Of a DNA stretch of 25,347 bases, positions 1 through 5,699 are shown piece after piece. The translations under genes were made by a program, and so were the position numbers. Location: contig URGC01000025.1 of NCBI GenBank assembly GCA_900547255.1, positions 1-25,347 on the forward strand. The letters run 5' to 3'. Each line of letters opens with the position of its first letter. Position 1 is the stretch's first letter. This DNA is from an uncultured Eubacterium sp. Lineage in GTDB: Bacteria > Bacillota > Clostridia > Lachnospirales > Lachnospiraceae. The notes under the pieces are model-generated. The model saw nothing but the letters and a program-made list of their open reading frames with translations. It was not told the origin of the DNA and did no database searches.

Positions 1-45
1 TTAGCGGTATTATGGCCTTGCAAGAAAGAAATGAGGTGAACAATT

Positions 46-168
46 ATGAGCATTATAAATGCGGCGAGAAGATTTGAACAGAGATTTGACGCAAAAGCGG
101 AGCGCTTTATGAACAGCGGCACACAAGCGGCCAAAGAAGCAGGCAACATGGTGGATTTGGACTCTTAA
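46..168 (+). CDS. 40-aa hypothetical protein
   Basis: A 40-codon ORF starts with ATG seven bases after a good ribosome binding site (GAGGTGA at 33-39) and ends at TAA 166-168. The product is charged and probably helical, beginning MSIINAARRFEQRFDAKAER, with no membrane segment. A likely terminator follows at 194-228. I do not recognise the family. Its position in what looks like the end of an integrated element suggests it is an accessory gene of that element. A real start signal is visible, but short ORFs are easily spurious and a different frame is also open from the window edge to base 77. Confidence 0.5.
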   Translation: MSIINAARRFEQRFDAKAERFMNSGTQAAKEAGNMVDLDS

Positions 169-193
169 GTCGTGAGTATAATCGAAGTGGTAG

Positions 194-228
194 AAAAGTT
201 ACCTATTATATCGGTTGTAACTTTTTTT
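194..228 (+). terminator. Rho-independent terminator
   Basis: AAAAGTTAC (194-202) pairs with GTAACTTTT (217-225), and the right arm runs into a T tract. It would end transcription from the 40-aa ORF and whatever lies upstream, separating it from the promoter at 239-267. Confidence 0.6.
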
Positions 229-238
229 ATGAACTCTA

Positions 239-267
239 TTGACAAGAAAACTTGGTATGTGTATAAT
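239..267 (+). promoter_or_regulatory. Consensus sigma-70-type promoter of the XRE module
   Basis: TTGACA (239-244) and TATAAT (262-267) are both perfect matches, separated by 17 bases. This is one of the strongest-looking promoters in the window. A repeated operator-like sequence lies in the spacer and again over the downstream ribosome binding site, so it is probably repressed by the regulator it drives. Confidence 0.85.
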
Positions 268-294
268 TAAAATATGCAAAGAAAACTTGGTATG
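244..294 (+). repeat. 16-bp direct repeat, likely XRE operators
   Basis: The 16-mer AAGAAAACTTGGTATG occurs exactly at 244-259 and 279-294, 35 bp apart. The first copy contains the palindrome CAAG-AAAA-CTTG (243-254) inside the promoter spacer. The second has the same core with one arm changed and abuts the GGAGGTG ribosome binding site. Two copies placed on the promoter and leader suggest operators for the XRE regulator encoded at 632-838. Repeat and positions are seen; the binding protein is inferred. Confidence 0.65.
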
Positions 295-305
295 GAGGTG
301 TTTTG

Positions 306-635
306 ATGAAAAAGGACGAAATCTTAAATGCAAGCAGAAAAGAACATCGCAATAAGGACTTGGCTGAAATGGAAGTGGTATATCAAGCCGGAAGTCACGC
401 AAGCAGAGTTGGTGCTTTAGTGTGTTGTTTGCTTTCGCTGTTATCTTCTGTGCTTGCTCATACTATGATTTACAGTCCGTGGGTTATATACTTCAGCATT
501 ATTGCAACACAATGGTTAGTTCGTTTTATCAAAATGAAGCGAAAGAGCGATTTGGTCTTGACTGTTCTGTTTTTTGTGCTTTCCATTTTGGCATTTGTTG
601 GATTTGTTAGCCACCTTTTAGAGGTGAGAATATGA
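306..635 (+). CDS. DUF6442-like small membrane protein
   Basis: This 109-aa protein has a charged N-terminus (MKKDEILNASRKEHRNKD) followed by two or three hydrophobic helices. Charged N-terminus, membrane part and pairing with a downstream small XRE regulator match the DUF6442 type of protein as I know it; the function is unknown. ATG at 306 is preferred over the in-frame TTG at 303 because GGAGGTG (294-300) is then spaced five bases away. The stop overlaps the next gene's ATG (ATGA at 632-635), so translation is probably coupled. An accessory sensor or partner for the XRE protein is an inference. Confidence 0.7.
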   Translation: MKKDEILNASRKEHRNKDLAEMEVVYQAGSHASRVGALVCCLLSLLSSVLAHTMIYSPWVIYFSIIATQWLVRFIKMKRKSDLVLTVLFFVLSILAFVGFVSHLLEVRI

Positions 636-838
636 AAGAACAATTACAACTGAAAAATCACTTAAAGGAAGTTCGCACAGAAGCAAATCTTTCTCAAGCT
701 CAACTTGCAGAAATGGTGGGTGTATCAAGAAACACGATTAGTTCTATTGAAACAGGACAGTTTAATCCAACTGCAAAATTGGCTCTAATTCTTTGTATTG
801 CATTGGACAAAAAATTTGAGGAACTATTCTATTTTTAG
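632..838 (+). CDS. Small XRE-family transcriptional regulator
   Basis: This 68-aa protein is essentially a single Cro/CI-type helix-turn-helix domain. The residues LSQAQLAEMVGVSRNTISSI (about 20-39) are the HTH, followed by ETGQFNPTAKLALILCIALD, typical of YozG-like regulators. There is no effector domain. It overlaps the upstream membrane protein gene by four bases and is followed nine bases later by another membrane protein gene, so the three are one operon. The 16-bp direct repeat at the operon promoter is the obvious candidate binding site, implying autorepression. Confidence 0.9.
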   Translation: MKEQLQLKNHLKEVRTEANLSQAQLAEMVGVSRNTISSIETGQFNPTAKLALILCIALDKKFEELFYF

Positions 839-847
839 GAGGTCATT

Positions 848-1150
848 ATGGAAAATATTATAATGTTGATTTTGGGAGTGCTCATATCTGTTGTGGGAAT
901 TGTAAATATCAAAGGCAATATCAGCACAATTCATTCTTACAATAGGCGAAGAGTAAAAGAAGAAGATATACCAAAGTATGGAAAAGTTGTTGGAACAGGA
1001 ACACTGATTATAGGAATATCTCTTGTATTAGGTTTTATTGTTTCGTTTTGGAGTGAAATAATTATAGATTATATCATTCTTCCAGCAGTTATTGTCGGAT
1101 TAGGCTTTATATTGTATGGACAGTTCAAATACAATAAAGGAATTTTTTGA
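848..1150 (+). CDS. Small integral membrane protein (DUF3784-like)
   Basis: This is a 100-aa protein with an N-terminal hydrophobic helix (about 3-20), a polar stretch with SYNRRRVKEEDIPKYGK (about 31-47), then two further hydrophobic helices. The helix / basic loop / two-helix layout resembles the DUF3784 kind of small Firmicutes membrane protein, but I am not certain of the family. It has an AGGAGGT ribosome binding site just before the ATG and follows the XRE gene closely. It keeps the AT-rich composition of the two genes before it, unlike the next gene. No catalytic motif is visible. Confidence 0.7.
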   Translation: MENIIMLILGVLISVVGIVNIKGNISTIHSYNRRRVKEEDIPKYGKVVGTGTLIIGISLVLGFIVSFWSEIIIDYIILPAVIVGLGFILYGQFKYNKGIF

Positions 1151-1169
1151 GAATCAGGGAGGTATAAAG

Positions 1170-1988
1170 ATGGAATTGAACACAATATCAGGTCTGGCGA
1201 TAGCGGGAGTTATCTGCTCCGTTGTCCTCTCGATGGGGGTACCGATTGCTTTGTTCATTGCAGGAAGGGTGAAGCTTAAGGCAAGGATTTCCTCGTTCTT
1301 TATCGGAGCAGGAACCTATCTGCTGTTTGCCATGCTGTTGGAGCAGCTGCTGCATGTTCTTGTCATTCAGTTCTGCGGACTGAACGCACAGAGCAGGCCA
1401 TGGCTTTACTATGTGTACGCGGCTTTGGCTGCAGCGGTTTTTGAAGAGACCGGAAGACTGATTGCCATGAAGTTCTGGATGAAGAAATGGCTGGATTTTC
1501 CAAATGCACTGATGTATGGAATCGGGCATGGCGGTGTGGAGGCCATTCTGCTCGGAGGACTCTCCGGAATCAGCAATCTTGTGTCCATGCTGATGATCAA
1601 CAGCGGAGCCATGCAGAATACGCTGGCGGCACTTCCTGCTGAGTCTGCAAACCAGACCGTGTCACAGCTGTCGGCCCTATGGACAACACCGGCACCACTC
1701 TTTTTTGTAAGCGGAATCGAAAGAATCAGTGCCATCATTCTGCATATCGGGTTGTCACTGCTGATCTACCGGGCGGTAAAGGCAGGCAAATGCAGGACAG
1801 CGGCTTTTACAGCGGTTCTTGCATATGGGATTCATTTTATCGTGGACTTCTTTGCCGTGGCAGGTTCGGCGCTTCTTCCCATCTATGTGATTGAAATTGG
1901 TGTCTTTGTGATGGCAGCCGGAACTCTTGTTATGGCGCTGAAGATGGGGAATGATGGAAGAACTGTAAATTCAAGTTTGCAGAACTAA
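1170..1988 (+). CDS. YhfC-family intramembrane protease
   Basis: A 272-aa protein with about seven hydrophobic segments. Conserved polar residues sit in the membrane part: FEETGR (E92-E93, R96), GHGGVEA (H120, E124) and HFIVD (H222, D226). This pattern fits the YhfC family of glutamic-type intramembrane proteases related to the CPBP/Abi group. The substrate is unknown. ATG 1170 is chosen because GGGAGG lies at 1157-1162; the open frame extends upstream into the previous gene without a better start. Its GC content is visibly higher than that of the three preceding genes, which suggests a separate origin. Such genes are frequent cargo next to regulators in mobile elements. Confidence 0.85.
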   Translation: MELNTISGLAIAGVICSVVLSMGVPIALFIAGRVKLKARISSFFIGAGTYLLFAMLLEQLLHVLVIQFCGLNAQSRPWLYYVYAALAAAVFEETGRLIAMKFWMKKWLDFPNALMYGIGHGGVEAILLGGLSGISNLVSMLMINSGAMQNTLAALPAESANQTVSQLSALWTTPAPLFFVSGIERISAIILHIGLSLLIYRAVKAGKCRTAAFTAVLAYGIHFIVDFFAVAGSALLPIYVIEIGVFVMAAGTLVMALKMGNDGRTVNSSLQN

Positions 1989-2031
1989 TAGAGAAGTAAC
2001 ATATAAAACAATAAATATGGTCAAAAAATCA

Positions 2032-2060
2032 TCGACATCCGACCTACAGCACGTTATAAT
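2032..2060 (+). promoter_or_regulatory. Promoter of a non-coding segment
   Basis: TCGACA (2032-2037, five of six matches to TTGACA) and a perfect TATAAT (2055-2060) are 17 bases apart. No convincing coding sequence with a ribosome binding site follows before the terminator-like hairpin near 2211-2230, so the promoter appears to drive a short RNA. Confidence 0.65.
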
Positions 2061-2066
2061 ATAGTT

Positions 2067-2230
2067 AATCTAATAAGAAAACCAAGTGATCATTGTTACG
2101 AAGCTGAATCGTAATGGTGGCCAACCGAGTGAACTCGATGGAACGGAATGGTTATATCCTCCGGGTGCTCCGAGCACCGGACGAGCACCGAAAGGTGCTT
2201 TACAGAGATGAAAACAGGTTTTCTTATTTT
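2067..2230 (+). ncRNA. Candidate structured RNA at the element end
   Basis: This segment follows a good promoter and is GC-richer than its surroundings. Visible stems include TTACGA/TCGTAA (2096-2101 with 2109-2114), CGAG-TGAA-CTCG (2125-2136), a nine-pair stem with one bulge from TCCGGGTGCT to AGCACCGGA (2159-2181), and AGCACC-GAAA-GGTGCT (2184-2199) with a GNRA loop. GAAAA-CAGG-TTTTC followed by TTATTTT (2210-2230) could terminate it. I cannot match it to a known RNA family. A fragment of a group II intron is an alternative, although no domain V was found. The region from 1989 to 2546 has no protein gene that I would support. Confidence 0.4.
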
Positions 2231-2320
2231 GACAGGGAGTAACAGAATAGTTAGGAAAACAAAGGATTTCCTTGACTTAGGTTGACTAATCATTGTATGT
2301 ATTTACAGTGGTATCTCGAG
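2231..2320. other. Terminal region of the putative integrated element
   Basis: This non-coding stretch lies between the RNA candidate and the tRNA fragment. It carries TTGACT twice, ten bases apart (2272-2277 and 2282-2287), which could be integrase arm sites, but no further structure was found. The last bases before 2321 do not match the 5' half of a tRNA, so element DNA appears to run up to the anticodon-loop position. Confidence 0.35.
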
Positions 2321-2361
2321 CTCCTAAGGGGCAGTTGAGGGTTCGATTCCCTCAGGGAACA
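2321..2361 (+). other. tRNA-Arg(CCU) 3' half, putative attachment site
   Basis: The segment fits a tRNA from position 32 to the discriminator. It has an anticodon loop CTCCTAA (2321-2327), the 3' anticodon strand GGGGC (2328-2332), a variable loop AGTT, a T arm GAGGG-TTCGATT-CCCTC (2337-2353), the 3' acceptor strand AGGGAAC (2354-2360) and A. The required partners GCCCC and GTTCCCT are absent upstream, so this is not a complete gene. A break exactly at the anticodon loop is what site-specific recombinases leave when an element inserts into a tRNA gene. The intact tRNA and the integrase would then lie beyond the left edge. Confidence 0.75.
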
Positions 2362-2370
2362 TTAGAGTAA

Positions 2371-2407
2371 GCAGCAATGACATGAGAAAGGTCATTGCTG
2401 CTTTTTT
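2371..2407 (+). terminator. Rho-independent terminator after the tRNA fragment
   Basis: GCAGCAATGAC (2371-2381) pairs perfectly with GTCATTGCTGC (2391-2401) and is followed by six T residues. Its position ten bases after the tRNA 3' end suggests it is the original chromosomal tRNA terminator, so host DNA resumes here. Confidence 0.9.
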
Positions 2408-2462
2408 GCAATATTTTTATAATAGGCAAATTGGATGATTGTGGGACTATATTCCGCTTACC

Positions 2463-2491
2463 TTGACTTATCAAGGGGTGCATGGGATAAT
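2463..2491 (+). promoter_or_regulatory. Promoter of the beta-helix gene
   Basis: TTGACT (2463-2468) and GATAAT (2486-2491) are 17 bases apart, 55 bases before the ATG at 2547. A second TATAAT lies at 2511-2516 but lacks a recognisable -35. Confidence 0.55.
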
Positions 2492-2546
2492 CCTTTTATG
2501 ATTTACTTTTTATAATGAAGCAAATGTGGAATAGAGGAGGCTTTTC

Positions 2547-5060
2547 ATGTTTAAATTTAATGGTGATAGTATCTTTTATTGTCAAAAGAAGATTTGTTTA
2601 AACGAGCATACTGTCTATCTTGATGGCAGCATGGCTGATGATGAAGTCTCGCAATATTCCTATGTATATAATGACATACGTGATGTATTTGAACATGCCC
2701 TGATTAATGGTTCCGAGACAGAACCGATGAAGGTTTATATAGCTCCATATGTCTACTGGATAGATAATCCTGAGGCGGTTGACACATTGCAGAAGACAGA
2801 AGGCTATTCTTTGCCATATGGAATGGTAGTGAAATGTGAATATCTGCATCTTCATGGACTGACAGATAATCCGTATCAGGTGGTGATTGCTGGAAATCGT
2901 GGGCAATCAAATGGAGCAAATGGTAATTACACATTGTTTCATTTTGATGGTGATGGACTTACTATGGAAAATCTGACATTGGGAAATTATTGTAATGTTG
3001 ATCTGGATTATTCATGGAATCCGGCATTGAACCAGAGGAAGCGTACAAATACAATTACCCAGGCTCAGCTTGCAACACTGTCTGGTGATAAATTTCTGGC
3101 AGTTAATTGTAATTTTATAAGCAGGCTTAATCTGAGACCTGTATCTGGTGGGAAACGAAGCCTGTATTATAATTGCCATTTTGAGAGTACTGATGATGCA
3201 CTCAATGGTAATGCTGTTTACGAGAAATGCAGCTTTGATTTTTATGGTGGCAGGCCACTTTATGATACTTATGGCAGCGGCGCGGTTTTTCTTAATTGTA
3301 ATTTTAATTCTAAATTGATGAATGTACAGTCAGAGGTTCATCAGTATTTCACTAAAGCAGGAGGACCGGTTACAGCCGTAGACTGCCGCTTTCATTATGA
3401 TTATGGAGATATGGCTGATGTTGATATCAACTGGACAAAGTATCCACAGTCATCTCTGCGCTGTTATTCATACAATCTTACAAAAAATGGAAATGCATTT
3501 AGCATAAAATCAGGTGCTACTGTTGATTTAACAGGTAAGAAGCTGTTGAATGCTTACAGACTGATGGTAGATAACAAGGTTATGTATAATACCTATAATC
3601 TTTTGAGAGGAAATGATGACTGGGATCCAATGAACCGCAAAGAGACTGTAAATGCTCTTGGCACTGATTATGTGGATGTTCCAACATTAATGACTATAAA
3701 ATCTGGTGCAGATGTAATTACCAGCGGAGTGGATTGTACAGAGTTAAAATCAGAGATATTCCTGTTCAGTGATTCAACGATAACTGGTAGTGGTAAGTTA
3801 TCTGGTAAAGAAACCCATGTTACTTCAGATGTGAGATGGCATGTGGCACCGGGCGAGGAAGCTTATATAAGCCTGAAAGATAATGGTGATGGTAGCTGCA
3901 CTGTGAGCGGATGCAATTCTGGTACTACTGCTAAAAATGTGCTTATTATTGCTGACACGCCGGACGGCTTAGAGGCTGCCACGGAATTAACGGTGAAACC
4001 ATATTTGCAGGAGGCTCCTGCTTTTAATGTCATGCCACAGATTAAAATGGAACATGGGGCTTTGAAACTGAATTATTCTCTTGAACTTGATGAGGCTGCG
4101 GATGAGTCTTTGATTTGCTGGTATCGTTGCAGAGACAAAAAATGTTTGGATGAGTCGCCTGCACTTACGGCAATTTCGCGGTTTGGCAGACCAGAGAACA
4201 TCTATCAGCTTACTACAGGTGATGTTGGATATTACATTATGGCTGTAATCACGCCAAAGAGTTCTAACAGTGAGTATGGCGGGCAGTTTTCTATTATAAC
4301 TGAAGAACCGATAAATATTGGACAGGTTGACAATCCGAACTATCTGGATACGGACTTTCACAGCTTTCCGCTTACAAAGCAGCCTCTTATAAAAGCAGGA
4401 TTTTGGACAGTAGACAGTTTTCGTCCAGAAGATACATATAATTTTGGCACATGGTCTGACTCTGCAAATGATACTCCATGGGTATATGGTTATGCAGGAA
4501 ATGGCTGTGTTGGCTGTGGTCTATATCAGGGAACGCAGGGAGCGCGTTTAATGTATACACCAGTGTCTGACAAAATTAAAGATATGTATTTACAATTGAC
4601 TGTTGACCCTGCTAAAACAGCCGGGCAGGGATTTGGAAGTGCTGACCAATACATGGATATCTGTGTAAAATTTGACACTTCGTGGTTAAGCGGCTATGGT
4701 CTGCGTATTGTGAGGACTGTTGCAGCTTCTAATGCTGTGTCAATGATGCTTGTGGAATATATAGATGGCAAAACGAATTATCTTACCAGTCCAGTTATTG
4801 CGTCCTGCTATCAGACTGGATGCACAATTGAGTTAAATGTTACCGGTTCCAGCCTCAGGGCGCATGTAGAGAGTACTACGCCGCAGCTTGATGACCAGAA
4901 GAAAATGGGCTGGGCAGATATAGTGGATTTAGAAGCTGAAATTAATCCAAATGATTTTGGAGGAATCTGTATTCAGCATACCGGAAGTGTTGGTACAGGA
5001 GGCTGGCAGAATTGCACGATGCTTCATAGGCTATGGTGCCGTTGGTGCCAGGCACTATAA
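2547..5060 (+). CDS. Right-handed beta-helix (pectate lyase-like) protein with altered C-terminus
   Basis: An 837-residue frame with GAGGAGG at 2533-2539. The N-terminal half (about 20-330) has the beta-helix rhythm of pectin lyase/pectinesterase-like enzymes, with repeated rungs such as FLAVNCNF, SLYYNCHF, AVYEKCSF and AVFLNCNF. The region about 600-830 looks like a concanavalin-type jelly roll (IELNVTGSSLRAHVES; GGICIQHTGSVGTGGWQNC). There is no signal peptide, so a cytoplasmic role on imported pectin or glycan fragments is likely; I cannot name a catalytic dyad with confidence. The last residues, LWCRWCQAL, read as out-of-register sequence: directly after the TAA the same frame encodes the tail of a different enzyme. 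The native end appears to have been replaced by a deletion or rearrangement near 5025. Confidence 0.75.
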   Translation: MFKFNGDSIFYCQKKICLNEHTVYLDGSMADDEVSQYSYVYNDIRDVFEHALINGSETEPMKVYIAPYVYWIDNPEAVDTLQKTEGYSLPYGMVVKCEYLHLHGLTDNPYQVVIAGNRGQSNGANGNYTLFHFDGDGLTMENLTLGNYCNVDLDYSWNPALNQRKRTNTITQAQLATLSGDKFLAVNCNFISRLNLRPVSGGKRSLYYNCHFESTDDALNGNAVYEKCSFDFYGGRPLYDTYGSGAVFLNCNFNSKLMNVQSEVHQYFTKAGGPVTAVDCRFHYDYGDMADVDINWTKYPQSSLRCYSYNLTKNGNAFSIKSGATVDLTGKKLLNAYRLMVDNKVMYNTYNLLRGNDDWDPMNRKETVNALGTDYVDVPTLMTIKSGADVITSGVDCTELKSEIFLFSDSTITGSGKLSGKETHVTSDVRWHVAPGEEAYISLKDNGDGSCTVSGCNSGTTAKNVLIIADTPDGLEAATELTVKPYLQEAPAFNVMPQIKMEHGALKLNYSLELDEAADESLICWYRCRDKKCLDESPALTAISRFGRPENIYQLTTGDVGYYIMAVITPKSSNSEYGGQFSIITEEPINIGQVDNPNYLDTDFHSFPLTKQPLIKAGFWTVDSFRPEDTYNFGTWSDSANDTPWVYGYAGNGCVGCGLYQGTQGARLMYTPVSDKIKDMYLQLTVDPAKTAGQGFGSADQYMDICVKFDTSWLSGYGLRIVRTVAASNAVSMMLVEYIDGKTNYLTSPVIASCYQTGCTIELNVTGSSLRAHVESTTPQLDDQKKMGWADIVDLEAEINPNDFGGICIQHTGSVGTGGWQNCTMLHRLWCRWCQAL

Positions 5061-5156
5061 ACTCTCCCTGCAAGAGACAGAAAGCCTAAGTTGGTTGCCC
5101 ATTACTTCCGCAACAGATGGAACAACATTCCTGAATTTGATTACAAAACTGAATAA
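5061..5156 (+). pseudogene. Remnant of GH2 beta-glucuronidase 3' end
   Basis: Frame 5061-5156 reads ARDRKPKLVAHYFRNRW followed by NNIPEFDYKTE and a stop. This closely resembles the C-terminus of glycoside hydrolase family 2 beta-glucuronidases; E. coli UidA, from memory, ends TRDRKPKSAAFLLQKRW plus a short tail. No start or upstream catalytic domain is present, and a stop codon separates it from the beta-helix frame. It is therefore a roughly 95-base fossil of a uidA-type gene that once lay beside the beta-helix gene. The match covers about 28 residues, so the family call is good but not certain. Confidence 0.65.
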
Positions 5157-5168
5157 TATGTGTTGTAG

Positions 5169-5200
5169 TAGTGCAGATATTAAAAATAGTATCTGCACTA
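5169..5200 (+). terminator. Stem-loop after the GH2 remnant
   Basis: TAGTGCAGATA (5169-5179) pairs perfectly with TATCTGCACTA (5190-5200). No long T tract follows (TTGCAT), so it is a weak terminator or an RNA 3'-end stabiliser. It lies between the remnant and the PTS operon promoter. Confidence 0.4.
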
Positions 5201-5296
5201 TTGCATATATTCCTGCAAAGCATGATGAATACAAGGATATGAGGTGATTGTATCATGATTTGTGAATAATTTTGTGAATTTTATAACAAAATGTAG

Positions 5297-5325
5297 TGGA
5301 CAAAATACAAGAAAATGGTTAATAT
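5297..5325 (+). promoter_or_regulatory. Promoter of the ptsHI-nagBA-nagE operon
   Basis: TGGACA (5297-5302) and TAATAT (5320-5325) are 17 bases apart. The start would fall near 5332, giving a leader of about 70 bases with a hairpin. I see no clear catabolite-response (cre) box or GlcNAc-repressor operator near it. Confidence 0.55.
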
Positions 5326-5350
5326 GTACATATGATATATAAGAGGTGTA

Positions 5351-5377
5351 AAAACCAACTGATATTCAGCTGGTTTT
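5351..5377 (+). promoter_or_regulatory. Leader hairpin before ptsH
   Basis: AAAACCA-A-CTG (5351-5361) pairs with CAG-C-TGGTTTT (5367-5377) with one internal mismatch and the loop ATATT. It ends ten bases before the ribosome binding site AAAGGGG. It could affect RNA stability or act as an attenuator; no alternative antiterminator pairing was found. Confidence 0.4.
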
Positions 5378-5404
5378 AATAATGAAAGAAAGGGGCGATA
5401 AAGC

Positions 5405-5662
5405 ATGAAGCAGTTTACATATGTAATCACAGATGAGATTGGAATACATGCAAGACCAGCTGGATTACTTGTAAAAGAAGCTAAAAAGTATCAGAGCACT
5501 ATAACTATTACATGTAATGGTAAGAGTGCAGCTGCAAGTAAGCTGATGGCTGTAATGGGCATGGGAGTAAAGCATGCAGATACAGTGGAAGTCAGTGTGG
5601 AAGGACCAGATGAAGATACTGCTTTCGAAGAGATGCAGAAGTTCTTCCATGAGAACCTTTAA
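5405..5662 (+). CDS. ptsH: Phosphocarrier protein HPr
   Basis: An 85-aa HPr of normal length. The active site GIHARPAG carries His15, which accepts phosphate from enzyme I and passes it to EIIA. The regulatory serine normally at position 46 (KS in B. subtilis HPr) is not there: the sequence reads AAASKLMAVMGMG, with Ser at 45 and Lys at 46. HPr kinase control through Ser46-P may therefore be lost or changed, unless Ser45 takes over. The gene opens the operon and is followed 37 bases later by ptsI, its phosphate donor. The identification is firm; the regulatory consequence is inferred. Confidence 0.95.
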   Translation: MKQFTYVITDEIGIHARPAGLLVKEAKKYQSTITITCNGKSAAASKLMAVMGMGVKHADTVEVSVEGPDEDTAFEEMQKFFHENL

Positions 5663-5699
5663 AATATAGTCTTAAGAATGATTTGAGAGGGTATACAAT

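Noticed and set aside
1..77. C-terminal end of an upstream gene in a frame open from the window edge to TGA 75-77
   Set aside because: It is only about 25 codons without a recognisable motif and overlaps the 40-aa ORF, which has a clear ribosome binding site. It cannot be judged without the upstream sequence.
2095..2211. Protein reading of the hairpin-rich segment (a GTG or ATT start giving about 40 residues)
   Set aside because: There is no ribosome binding site or ATG, and the composition and stems fit RNA structure better. Similar spurious frames occur in retroelement RNAs.
2311..2361. A complete tRNA gene
   Set aside because: The T arm and 3' acceptor strand are perfect, but no 5' acceptor strand, D arm or 5' anticodon strand fits upstream, so it is only a half gene.
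4951..5247. A 98-codon open frame overlapping the end of the beta-helix gene
   Set aside because: It is in a different frame, has no ribosome binding site, and its sequence is the out-of-frame reading of the beta-helix C-terminus and the GH2 remnant.
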